Part shown: piece after piece, positions 21,229 to 31,299 of the stretch
Layout of the letters: each line of letters opens with the position of its first letter
Position numbering within the stretch: the stretch's first letter is position 1
Assembly (NCBI GenBank): GCA_014529385.2
Contig: CM043951.1
Span: 112,824,469 to 112,888,468 of the forward strand
Length of the DNA stretch: 64,000 nucleotides
Origin: Adiantum capillus-veneris
Lineage: Eukaryota > Streptophyta > Polypodiopsida > Polypodiales > Pteridaceae
Direction of reading: 5' to 3'
Translations under genes and position numbers: made by a program
Notes under the pieces: generated by a model
Database searches by the model: none
Told to the model about the DNA's origin: nothing
The model's input: only the letters and a program-made list of their open reading frames with translations

Positions 21229-21714
21229 GTGTTTCCAGACTGGCTTATCTTCTCCTTGCCTTTGGATCGAGCATCCCCTTTAGGCCACTTTGGAGTTATA
21301 ACTTTGACTGTAGTTTCTTTAGGGAAAAGAGGTCTCACCGTTTGCTTCCCTTCCTTGATGTGAATGACTTCTTTGCGATGAATGCCGATATGTAGATGAC
21401 TTCAGCCCTTTCGCTCCCTTCGTTGCTGGCACTCATTGACAGTGTGCCTTGGTTGACAACAGTGATGGCACTTCACCGACCTCCCACCTGATGCTCTCAA
21501 TTTATAGTTAGAACGAGCGACACCAGATGGAGAGTTTACCTCTTCAATGCTGACGACACTGCAGCCTGGCAGTAGCACCTCAATGAAGGCGTCTAGTGCC
21601 TCCTTCGTCTCTTCTTCTTCCGTCCTCTAGTTAAAAAATTTCTTCAACCATTCGTCCATGATTGATAGTGGGCGTCACTTTCAGCATTGTAAACAGAAGG
21701 GTCTTAGAAAGCCC
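21229..21714. other. Leader of nested element
   Basis: This is the region between primer site and pre-gag ORF on the minus strand. No recognisable coding content. Confidence 0.4.
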
Positions 21715-21732
21715 TCCTGAGTGGGGGCACCA
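21715..21732 (-). promoter_or_regulatory. Primer-binding site of nested element
   Basis: On the minus strand TGGTGCCCCCACTCAGGA follows the LTR end by two bases. It is close to the sites of Ty3 elements 1 and 2. Confidence 0.55.
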
Positions 21733-21734
21733 AA

Positions 21735-21944
21735 TGACGGGAGCAAAGCGAACCCCGAACCCCGACGGCCTCTAAAACATCGGGGACCGAATGGCGCGCC
21801 TCGAGCCTGTCATGGTAAAGCAAACAGGGGGCACCACCTAGCTTCAGCGGCTAGGACGCAAACAACACACCACCATAACAAAGTTTTCATCCAAGAGAGA
21901 TGGATGCTTGGGAGTAATGATGAAGAGGAAAGGGAATGAGATCA

Positions 21945-21979
<35 letters not shown>

Positions 21980-22843
21980 GGGAGGGGGTATAGCGGCTTA
22001 GTACTTAGGCACCACAAAAGGATGGAGATTCCGCACACCTCACATGGGCAAAACATTGCAAGAAAACATACTCACAAAACCTCAAGCTTTATTTAGAGAA
22101 TTAGGCGATGAAATGGGGAGCGTAGGGTAGGGGAATGAGAAGGGAGAGAGTGGTAGAGCACATGGCGGATAGGTGGGAGTTGATGGCGAAGACTCGCACG
22201 AGGATTATGGCCATCATCCTTCATTTAGTTTCCCTTCATCTTCCATAGCCAAGGGTGTAGAGGTCATGCTCAAGACAAGCATGGTGATTGCGGTGATGGT
22301 GATGGTGATGGTGATGGTGATGGTGTGGGTGTGTGTGTGAGCACTAGGCACACACAGTGCATAGTGTGTTCTTTGGTGATGTTGTGTGTTTTTGTGTGAT
22401 GGTGACCCCTCTTTATATAGGGGAGGAGGGGGGGAGAAATTCTAGAATTTAGAAATGAAGAAATCATTATCTACATAGGCCATGTGACTGTAGGGCCCAC
22501 TTGTCTGGCTGTGTGTATATGTTCCAGAACAGCAATCTTATGAGAGAGAGACTAAGAGAGAGAGATGGGTTGATGAAAAAAAAAGTGAGAGGTGACATGG
22601 AGAATAAACTAATTACAAGAGGGGAGAGAGGGGAGTGTGCTCAGAGGTGAATCTGTGTGCAGATGTGTGCGAACACAAGAAAAATCAGGTAACCACCGGG
22701 TGGGGATGGGTTTGTGGGCACCTTTTTCAGTGAAACTGAGTGTGTGTGAGTGTGGGGGAGGTTATTTAGCTACAAGACAAGAGACATGGCGCCCTTTAGA
22801 GAGAGAGGGGGATATTTGGGTCATGGGATATGATAGGAGAGAG
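21735..22843 (-). repeat. 5' LTR of nested element
   Basis: It starts TGACGGGAGC on the plus strand and matches 16330 onward nearly base for base, including the GTGATG-repeat block near 22296 and the TATA-like site at 22411-22420. It borders the pol region of Ty3 element 2. Confidence 0.82.
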
Positions 22844-23955
22844 AATGAGGTTGAAGATGAAAGTGAAGGGCCTTATGAAGTGATTGAAGGGCTGATGCAA
22901 ACCAAGGTTGAGTTGTCAAAGAAGCAGGAATTGATGACACAAATGATCAGTGGAGACCTCTCAGCTACGGAGAAGGATATATATTTTCACATGCTGGCTA
23001 GTTTTCCTGATTTGTTCATTACTTCATATGAAGAGATCAGAGGGTTCAAGGGCGAAGAGATACATATAGAGCTGAAAGAAGGTGCTAAGCTAGTGCGGCA
23101 AAGGCTAAGAAGGATGGGTCAAGAGAAAATGAAAACCTTGCGAGAAGAGGTGGACAAGTTATTGAAGGCAGGTTCATAGTCCCTGTGGAGACCACAGAAT
23201 GGATGAGTCCAGTTGTAGTCAGTCCAAAGAAGGATGGGAAGTGGAGAATTTGTGTAGATTTTAAAACCTTAAATGCATCCACTAAGAAGAACCCATATCC
23301 TCTTCCATTCATCGATCAGATCTTGGATTCAGTGGCTGGTTATGAGAGGTACAGTGTGTGTGATGGATTTTCAGGCTATTTTCAATTGAAGATTGCTCCT
23401 AAAGACCGCACAAACACCACTTTTATTACGCCATGGGGCTGCTATTGCTACACAGTATTGCCATTTGGGTTGTCAAATGGACCTTCCTTCTATCAAGAGA
23501 GAGAAAATTGGGTATTGGAACCATTCATTGGTAGTTGTCACGTTAAAGGTTTTATGGACGACTTCTGTGTCTACAGCAGTAGGGTTGAACACCATGAGAA
23601 GCTGCAGATGGTGTTGGCTCGATATGATGAATGTGGAGGACAACTAAATCCAAATAAATGTCATCTAGCACAGCCAAGGGTGAAGTTGTTGTGCCACATG
23701 GTGTCAAAAAATGGCATTGAGGCTGATCCAGACAAGGTTAAGTCTATTATTTTTCTTCCATCACCTACGAGTACGAAGCAATTGGCCACCTTTATACACA
23801 AAGTGAAGTACATGGCACGGTTTATTCCATTGTCTTCTCAGATTCTTTATCCATTACAACCAGTGGCAAAGCATGATCCATTGCAATGGGATGACAAGTG
23901 TGAAGAAGTGTTTCAAGAGGTGAAAGAGGTGCTAGGGGGGTTGGCAGCCATGTAG
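22844..23955 (+). pseudogene. Ty3 element 2 reverse transcriptase region
   Basis: The Ty3 polymerase domain runs in order: a lead-in with LVRQRLRRMGQEKMKTLREE, then SPVVVSPKKDGKWRICVDFK, FSGYFQLKIAPKDRTNTTFI, TPWGCYCYTVLPFGLSNGPS and the catalytic-core equivalent GFMDDFCVYS near 23550. The thumb follows with LNPNKCHLAQPRVKLLCHMV and QWDDKCEEVFQEVKEVL. The enzyme would copy element RNA into DNA. The same text recurs in weaker form on the minus strand at 56250-56850. It is part of a broken element. Confidence 0.88.
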
Positions 23956-24380
23956 GCTCCTGATTGGGAGAAAGTGTTTTATGTAAATCCATCAATAGGG
24001 GATGATGTCATTGGAGCCATGCTATTGCAAAAGGGGAAGGGCAGCCATTATATGAGGCCAGTGTATTGTGCAAGCCGAGTGAAGTTGGTAGCGGAGAGAA
24101 AGTTCTCGGAAGTAGAGCTAGTGATGGCCAGTGTAATATTTGCTTGTTGACGATTTCGTCATTACTTGCTACCACGGCCTTTTGTTTTCTTGACGAGTTG
24201 TGCCTTTTTGCCACAGTTAATTAATGGTACTAACATGTCAAATGTGGTGAAGAAATGGGTAATTGAGCTGCAAGAGTTTGAGTTCTCTTTTCTAGTGGAA
24301 GACAGTACAAGGGCTACCCTAGCTGATTTGTTGACCTACAAGGAGAATCCCCTTATTGTTAAGGAAGAGGTGGTGAGAAA
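23955..24380 (+). pseudogene. First (Ty3-type) RNase H region, element 2
   Basis: Directly after the RT comes the usual Ty3 RNase H connection. Short words such as VFYVNPSIGDDVIGAMLLQK, RPVYCASRVKL, ERKFSEVELVMASVIFAC, then RFRHYLLPRPF and LADLLTYKENPL can be read. This domain removes RNA from the hybrid. It is followed at once by a second, different RNase H. Confidence 0.7.
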
Positions 24381-24414
24381 GGTAGTTGAAGAAGTGCCAC
24401 AGATCAGCAATGCA

Positions 24415-24830
24415 CATGTGTTGTTCTTTGATGGTTCATACAGAAAGAGCCATGATGCAACTTCAGGGGGTATAGCACTTTATGATCCAGAGGGGAAGCT
24501 AGTATGCAAGAAAGGGTTCAAGTTGGATGCGCATAGTAACAATGAGGCTGAATATGCTACGTTGGAAGCTAGATTACACATTTGTTTGAAGCATGGGGTT
24601 AGAAGGTTGAGCATAAAAGGTGATGCCTTGTTAGTGGTGAAGCAAGTGCCGGGTGTGTGGAAGAGCAAGAACACCTCATTGAAGGAAATGTGCTTCAGAA
24701 TTAAAGGCCTGTTAAAAAAATTCAAAGCATGGAGCATCAGACACATTGAACGTGCTCTAAATGGAGAGGCACATGAAGCAGCTCAAGGCATGATAGGGGA
24801 GCTATTTGTGTTGAGGACCACTTTACCTCT
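24415..24830 (+). pseudogene. Second RNase H (plant/archaeal-type), element 2
   Basis: The stretch AHVLFFDGSYRKSHDATSGG, then GFKLDAHSNNEAEYATLEAR, LSIKGDALLVVKQVPGVW and SIRHIERALNGEAHEAAQ fits the RNase HI fold. The NNEAEY-A-LEA wording is typical of the archaeal/plant-type RNase H (aRNH). An additional aRNH after the native RNase H is a published hallmark of Tat-lineage Ty3 elements. It lies between the first RNase H and the integrase, as expected for that lineage. Confidence 0.7.
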
Positions 24831-25011
24831 TTATCATGGCTGGGAAAGTTTGGCTCAAGAAGAGGAGTTTTTGCTAACAGGAATCATTCCAAAGGAGATT
24901 CAGAAGTCTAAGAAGTATGGCTTTGTGCGTAGAGCATACAGGTACAAACTGATTGGTGATGTCTTATACATGAAAGGGACTGATCTTGTGTTGAGACGTG
25001 TACCTTGGTGA

Positions 25012-26186
25012 GAGGAGCTTTATAGAGTGTTGGAAGAGAATCATGAAGGCGCATGTGGTGGCCATTTTGCTCTAAAGATCACCTTGCATAAGATTTTGCT
25101 AGAGGGGTATGTATGGCCTAGTTTGCACAAGGATGTTCACCATTGGTGTAGGTTTTGCAATAGGTGTCAAGCATTTGGGAAGAGAGTGTTGAAGCCAGAG
25201 CTACGAAAAACCAGTATGGTGTTTGATGTGTTTGAAAAGTGGGGGATTGATGCAATAGGCCTGTTACCTATCACAAGCAGGGGCAAAAGCTATATTTTGA
25301 CGGCAGTGGACTATCTCTCTAGATGGGCAGAGGCTATAGTAGTAAAACAAATCACTGCAAAGGATGTGGAAAAATTTGTGTATGATGAAATATGTTGCAA
25401 GTTTGGGGTGCCATTAGAGCTACTTTCAGATAAGGGGCCAGGATTTAGAGCTAAACTGCTAGACTTCTTATGCGCAAAGATGAAGATTCAATGGTGAGTT
25501 GGTACAAATTAAATGAAAGATTCAATGGTGAGTTGGTACAAATTATTTCTAAAGTGACAGAGCACCAAGGAAAGAATTGGGATTTGGAATTGCCTAGTGC
25601 ATTATGGGCTTACCGTACTTCGGTGAAGACAGGTACAGGGTTTACTCCATTTCATTTGGTGTATGGAAAGGAAGCACTATTGCCTGTGGAGGTAGAGTTG
25701 CCTGCGGTCAAGATGTTAGAGAAATTGCTTGGGCCGCCTAGTGATGCATTCAAAGAGAGCCTCTTGCAGTTATAAGAGGTCCAGTTGGATAGGATGAGCG
25801 CATTGGAGCATTACGGGCAGATGCAGGATAAGGCTTTGGCAAAGATAAATGAAAAGGTCAAAAGTAAGGGTATCAAGAAACATGACTTGGTTTTGCGCTA
25901 CAACAGTAAGCTGGACAACACCTTCCAAAAGAAGTTTCAAATTAAGTGGGAAGGCCCTTTCAAGGTAGTGGAGTGTTTTCCAAATGGCACATATAAGCTG
26001 GCTAACCTGGATGGTGTTCTACATAAGTCAAGGGTAAGTGGATTGCGTTTTAAATTGTATCATGCTAGATTGATGATGGTGGAGCAAGATGAGCTGTCTG
26101 TGGATAAAGCAGTGTTGGTGAGGGATGACGAGACCTGTGATGCGGCGAGTCTCATATCTCTCTTTGCTGCTGCTGATCATGAATGA
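25012..26186 (+). pseudogene. Ty3 element 2 integrase region
   Basis: The zinc-binding N-terminus reads HEGACGGHFALKITLHKILL, then WCRFCNRCQAFGKR near 25130-25180. The core has FEKWGIDAIGLLPITSRGKS, then ILTAVDYLSRWAEAI, LLSDKGPGFRAKLLDFL and EHQGKNWDLELPSALWAYRT. The C-terminus holds the GPY/F-type motif KWEGPFKVVECFPNGTYKL near 25950-26010 and no chromodomain. A short duplicated block (GATTCAATGGTGAGTTGGTA near 25483 and 25518) lies in the core region. The enzyme would insert the cDNA into chromosomes. Confidence 0.85.
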
Positions 26187-26198
26187 TCTAGCAAGCTA

Positions 26199-26214
26199 GG
26201 GGATGGGAAAATCA
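26199..26214 (+). promoter_or_regulatory. Polypurine tract of Ty3 element 2
   Basis: The purine-rich GGGGATGGGAAAATCA ends directly at the 3' LTR start (26215). It would prime plus-strand synthesis. Confidence 0.6.
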
Positions 26215-27264
26215 TGTCAGGAGTTTTTTGGAGCAAGGGATTGTGCATATGTACATATACATACATGCTGCATCAAATAAAGAATTGCCCATTTTTCAGA
26301 GCCAAGTGGTTACGTGGGGCCCACATGTGTACAGGTAGGACAGGGTGTACATAGTGCATCGATTTTCACTATTATCAGTACTAGTGTGTTTTCCCTACAA
26401 TAAGGAGGATTTGGTAGCGCGTAAAACTTCTCGAGGAAGCTATCCGCGGGCCAACGACATGAGGTAAGCAGGTTCGTCAAATGGCATCGAGTGGCGTCAG
26501 GAGGCCGAACGGGGTCAATATTTGCACGTGGATGAATACGGACACAAAGTGGTGTTTTCTTGTGAGAGTTATGCAGAAAGGTCATCATTAGGACCACTTT
26601 TTGGGGCCACTTCACGTGGTTGCGGGACGCATTATTTGGAAAAACTGAGTACCAAGTGTGCGGATGATGCAAAAAAGGTGACAGCTATGCACTGCGAGGT
26701 CAGTTTTTGGCCTGTTCGGGGTCCGTTTGAGGTCATCTAAAAGGCCAAGGGTTCCCAAGTAATAAATCTTAGTGTGGGAACTGAAAAAACAGAGAGAAGA
26801 CCAGGAAAAACGTGAAGAAGAGAGGAGGAACAGCCGCAGGTGTGTTTTTGGGGTTTTTGGAGCCTGTTTTGGTCGTAAACTGCTCATCCGAGGTCGGATT
26901 TGAGCACTTTGACATTGTAGACTGGGGTTTTGAGCCTTTTCGGATGCGATGGCACTGTCCATTTTGCCAAATTCCTCACTCTTTTTTGGTTGTTTTTGCT
27001 GTGTAAGTTTCTCCTATGAGCGAAGCTTCCGCTCCAGTTTCTGATTGTATCTGGCATGTTTTACCCATATTGTGTGAGCTATTTGCCCCATTGGTGTTGG
27101 CCCAAGCTCATTTGTATCTAAACATCAGAAGTTCTCCTCTTTTGAGCTGAGTTTTTTGGGTGTGTGTGTCTGTGTGGAATGGGCAAGTGGATAGTCTCTC
27201 TCCTCTCGCTCCATAGGTGTGTTCCCTGTCTCGGCCAGGTGTGTTGTGTAAGTCGAGTGGTGCC
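26215..27264 (+). repeat. 3' LTR of Ty3 element 2 (partial)
   Basis: It starts TGTCAGGAG and matches 14077 onward with few differences up to GTCGAGTGGTGCC near 27264, where copia sequence of another family begins. Confidence 0.85.
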
Positions 27265-29494
27265 GATCGGAACGGAGGGTGCCCATAGTACATTTTGAGA
27301 CATTTTCAGCCATAGCCAGAAATTGTTTGTTGAAGCACATAAAAACTTCGGACTTCTCTTTAAGCGGGAATACCCATGCATGCCTAGAGTAATCATTAAT
27401 GAAAGTCATGAAGTACAGGTAATTGCCCAAGGACGGAGTTTGCATGGACCCACAAACATCACTATGCACAAGCTGCAACCTGCATGTGGCCCGAACTGAA
27501 CCATCCTTTGGAAACATAGAATGTTGCATCTTACCCAAAATACAACCTTCACAAACATGTTATATAGGTGCTTCAAGAGGCGACAAAGAAGCAACCATAT
27601 CAGATTTCTGCAAACGCAGTAGACTGGAAAAATTCAGATGACCAAAACGTGCATGCCAAAGTTTTGCATGTGACACAGCCCTTCAATCTCAAACAGTAGT
27701 TGCAAAATTTTGTCCACACTTGTCATACAAAGTGAGCTTATACAGCCCACGGCACAAAAGGCCAGATGCAACAATTTCATCACCAAAATTGAGATCATGA
27801 ACTGTACATCTTTCATCCACAAATTTGACTACAAGTCCAAGTCTAGCAAGTGTGGATACAGACAATATATTCTTCTTGATCCCAGGTACGTAAAGTTCAT
27901 AGCAGCAGTGAGCACAATATTTCCAAGTCCCTAAACTGGATAAGAGGTGTTGTTGGCACAGGTGACTGAATTCCCGTGCTGGACAGACTCGAGAGAAGTA
28001 AACAATTCACGATGTGAGGTAATGTGCTTTGTAGCACCACTGTCGAAATACCACACATGTGAACCTGCACCAACTGACAAGCATGCTTCATGGACAGCAG
28101 GATTATAAGTGCACTCTACGCTAAAATCCCATTCTGCATCAACATCAGCAACACAGTCTCCTTTCACAGAAGACTCAACAATGGCTGCATTTATAGTGGA
28201 ACCAGCATTTGGAGTGGAACACCCTCTTTCTTCTTAGCCTCTTTGGCCTTAAACTTGGAACACGACTTGATCAAGTGATCACTGGCTTTACAATAATGGC
28301 AACGCATTTTCCTTTTGCCCTTATCACCAGAATTTCCACAAGAATTGCTGCTAGCAGAAGCATTAGTAACATAATTTTTGCCACTCACAGCAGAACCATA
28401 AGAAGTGGCTGCATTGCTGTTACCACCCTTTCGTTGAGAAGCAATAAAAGCCTGTCCAACTGCACGCTGCTTAGTCCTGTTTTTTCAGGAAAGTGACTCT
28501 TGCAATAGCAATGTGCATAATGCATCAAACTTGACAACTTCTGGATTTCCTTGGGTCATAAGTCTCCAAGTACTAGCAAAAGTCTCGTAAGAATCTGGTA
28601 AGGCATCAAGAACAGTCTGCACAAGGGAATTGTCTGAAATGACCACCTACAGAAATAAGTTGCTCATTAATATCCTTCACACTATCAAGGAAAGTGTCCA
28701 TATCATCTTCCTCATGCATAATCTTCGACTCCAGACCTTTACGCAGCAAAGCAATTTTAGCCTCATAGCGACTTGCATAAAGACCTGCTAGAATATCCCA
28801 AGCCTGTTTTGCAGATTTTGTTGAACGGATGTGAGGAACAATGGTGCGCTTCACAGACAACGCAATCAATGCATGAGCCTGCGCATCCTTAACATCCCAA
28901 TGAGCTTGTTCTGCCATAGGCAAAACAACTCTAACAGCAGCAATCCTTGCAGCAAGACCTGCAACATCCTCAACATTGCCTACATCCTTAGAACCTGGAC
29001 ATACATCAATGCCCTGCACAATGTTCCAGACGCCCTTTGACACAAGAACATGTTGCATCATATAAGCCCACATAGGGTATTTGTCCCCATCCAACCTGTC
29101 CTCAACAGCAAACATCTTGAACACATTTGTGTTATTGTTGTCAGCCATGGTAAATACTGCACGTGATGTGAAATTTGCCCAAAAATAGGAGAAACGAAGT
29201 GAAAACAACACGTGCTATATAGCACAAACCATAGAAGACTATAGGGCACCTATTATGCAGAAAACAGAATTCACAGAAGTTCTACACGAAATGACGAAAT
29301 AGCCTGTGCAGTACTGCCTACAGTGGAAACGGAGACCGAAATGAGCCCAAATCAAAAATCTGAGCAGACCAGCTCTACAAGCTGTCCCAAAATATTTGTT
29401 GACCTGTGAATGCTCACCAAAGCTCACTGAAATTGGAGAAAGTAAGCAGGCGTGTACTAGAGCAGCTGCCGACTAAGCAGGGAGGACGCAACCT

Positions 29495-29506
29495 GCTCTG
29501 ATACCA
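29495..29506 (-). promoter_or_regulatory. Primer-binding site, second copia family
   Basis: The minus-strand TGGTATCAGAGC, beside the LTR starting at 29509, is the initiator-tRNA type site. Confidence 0.82.
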
Positions 29507-29508
29507 AT

Positions 29509-29850
29509 TGTTGGAATTAAGGTTGCAGAGAAATACACACAGCTTGGAGAAGATGAAGGAAGCTCAAGGCACACAATAGAGAGTGTATTACTTAGTGTGC
29601 AATGGAAAAATAGATAGCCCTAGAGTGATGGTCGTATATACAATGCTCGGGGGAAAAAACCTCCTAAAGAGGGAAAAAATGCCCCGGCTGTCCTAGTGTG
29701 TTCACACACATCACTACCACATGTATATGGTAAAAAAAAGAGTATAATCACTTCTTGATTGGATCAAACAAAAGAGATATTACCTGGGTATATTTGTTTG
29801 TAAGCTAACCTGTTGCTGCTGCTTGTAGGTTGTCCTGTTGCTGCTGACAA
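29509..29850 (-). repeat. 5' LTR of second copia family (outer edge uncertain)
   Basis: The inner edge TGTTGGAATTAAGG is certain from the adjacent primer site. The outer edge is a guess near CTGCTGACA (about 29847), because no second LTR is present for comparison. Confidence 0.55.
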
Positions 29851-30342
29851 TTTATTTGTGGCATAAATTTGTCACACAAGCTCATAATATAAACTTCCAA
29901 GTACTCAAAACAAAGGGAATAGGTCTGGACTACAAGACTAAAAAACCCCTTTCTTTGGCTAAAAATGCAACTTTTAGATCGCGACTCATAAAAACCTTTT
30001 TTTTGGATCTCCACTAATTTTTCAACTTATTATAAGCCTACCCATGTATTTTAATCTAAAACACATAAAAATAAAACATTGATATTAATAAAAATTTTAA
30101 TTTTTACTACTTTTTTATTATACTGTTCATAGACAGATTATCTGTTATTCATTAATATTTATCAAATATGTCTTTAGTATATTATTTTAAAAAAAGAGAA
30201 TATATTTTCTCTCTTAATATGTTAAACTCATTCATATAAGCTCTATCTAATAGACTATTCAACAAGCTTTCAAATCGTGCTAAACGAAACATATGGCCTA
30301 CTACATTCTTTTCGACTTTTAAGAACTTCGAAATTAGTCCTA
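29851..30342. other. AT-rich spacer
   Basis: Very AT-rich from about 30010 to 30300, with no coding or structural signal that I can recognise. Confidence 0.5.
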
Positions 30343-31290
30343 TTACAGATCGCCTGTACAAATTAACATTGTTTGAAGTTGCACCAAACCACCTTGTACA
30401 TCCTCACCAAGTGTATTTGGATGGTAGTGATAGTTCACTTCAAATCCATCTAAGGAAGAGCTTAGCAAATCGCTAAGCAAAGGCTGTAGGAAAGAAGCGA
30501 GAATGTCACCATGCTTCTTTTCCAGATTGTTATAAAGAGAGGTAGAAACAACACCGGGAATGAGCCTAGAATTGATTTTTTGCCACCATATAAGTATGAC
30601 TATCTCGACCAGTGCACTATTCTTCATAGTTGTTGATGCTACCTGAAAGCCATCCCAGTGCATCATGAGCGCAAAATTGTGAGGATCTCCCTAGATGCAT
30701 AGAAACACAATGCTTAAGCTCCAAAAATTCAGCGCTCATGTGTGCACATAACTTAATGACACCCTTGATAAAAGAAAAACTCTACCTTGATAAGTTGTTT
30801 CTTCCTCCTTATCATTTCTTTGCAATTGGTGCATTTGAAACTATACTCTTGTGATGCTTCATTCCAAGCCAGAACTAATTGTAGACTTCGTAAACTGCTA
30901 GGAAAGGCTTGATACAGTAAATTGCAAGATCTGTTGTTGCAAATTACAGGAGCTTCCCAAAATGGACGTGGATCCTAAAACTGTTGATAAATTCTTCTCT
31001 TTTCACCGTCCCACAACTCATGTATTGCTCAGGAAAGTCTTGCACAACTTTGACCAATCATTTTCTTCTTCCATGCCACATACCTACGAAGTCATGGCAG
31101 TATGTTTGACTAAGACATAATGTCTTTAATTGCACAATCAAAGATATGTAGTGAAACGATATCATTTGTTTCCTTGGATTTCTACATAAATTACACCTTT
31201 TATAATCACGCTTTAAGCGAGTCAATGATAATGTGTCATTACACGTGCATTGTAGTGCTTCTTCTTCGTCAAGATCTCTAAGATTGGGTA
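30343..31290 (-). pseudogene. Degenerate DNA-transposon transposase (CACTA/Plavaka-like)
   Basis: On the minus strand, pieces in consistent order resemble the large DDE transposases of the CACTA/Plavaka kind. A cysteine motif and helix (CNLCRNPRKQMISFHYISLI, then VQLKTLCLSQTYCHDFVGMW) lies at about 31180-31060. The words DGEKRRIYQQF, PRPFWEAPVICNNRSC and FKCTNC lie at about 31000-30820. The piece NFALMMHWDGFQ, then IPGVVSTSLY and GDILASFLQPLLSDLLSSSL, lies at 30670-30450. The last phrase resembles the DIDVYLQPLIDEL-type text after the catalytic region in that superfamily. Stops and frame changes interrupt it (for example after TGDL near 30343). No terminal inverted repeats were found. The superfamily assignment is tentative. 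Confidence 0.45.
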
Positions 31291-31299
31291 GAGTACTCT

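Larger units (their letters stand above)
16330..22843 (-). mobile_element. Nested polymerase-less LTR element (pre-gag ORF, gag, unknown ORF)
   Basis: Minus-strand LTR element inserted in Ty3 element 2. Order along its strand: 5' LTR 22843-21735, primer site 21732-21715, pre-gag ORF 21228-20460, gag with zinc knuckle 20358-18764, unidentified ORF 18709-17957, polypurine tract 17824-17812 and 3' LTR 17811-16330. The internal region is about 3.9 kb and shows no reverse transcriptase, RNase H or integrase motif. It would therefore depend on another element, in the manner of the gag-bearing non-autonomous elements (TR-GAG type) known in plants. LTR copies are nearly identical by eye, so it is younger than its host element. 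It is broken in places. Confidence 0.75.
14077..27264 (+). mobile_element. Ty3/gypsy element 2, Tat/Ogre-like, with nested element
   Basis: Large plus-strand Ty3 fossil. Parts: 5' LTR 14077-15213, primer site 15220-15237, a remnant of a pre-gag ORF 15905-16147, start of gag 16250-16329, pol 22844-26186 (RT, RNase H, second RNase H, integrase), polypurine tract 26199-26214 and partial 3' LTR 26215-27264. The two LTRs are nearly identical by eye, which suggests a moderately recent insertion. A second LTR element (16330-22843) lies inside it in the opposite direction. The extra ORF before gag, the two successive RNase H domains and the lack of a chromodomain are features known from the Tat/Ogre lineage of plant Ty3 elements. 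It is broken (several breaks). Confidence 0.85.
27265..29850 (-). mobile_element. Partial Ty1/copia element, second family
   Basis: Minus-strand copia fossil. From its 5' end: LTR from 29509 upward, primer site 29506-29495, gag 29160-28606 (MADNNNTNVFKMFAVEDRLD; SAKQAWDILAGLYASR), zinc knuckle CHYCKASDHLIKSC near 28290, protease WYFDSGATKHITS near 28040, then the integrase start with HSDVCGSMQTPSLGNYLYFM and SRHAWVFPLKEKSEVF near 27470-27340. RT, RNase H and 3' LTR are not in the window. The text differs clearly from the array at 3644, so it is a separate family. It is broken (several breaks). Confidence 0.82.
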
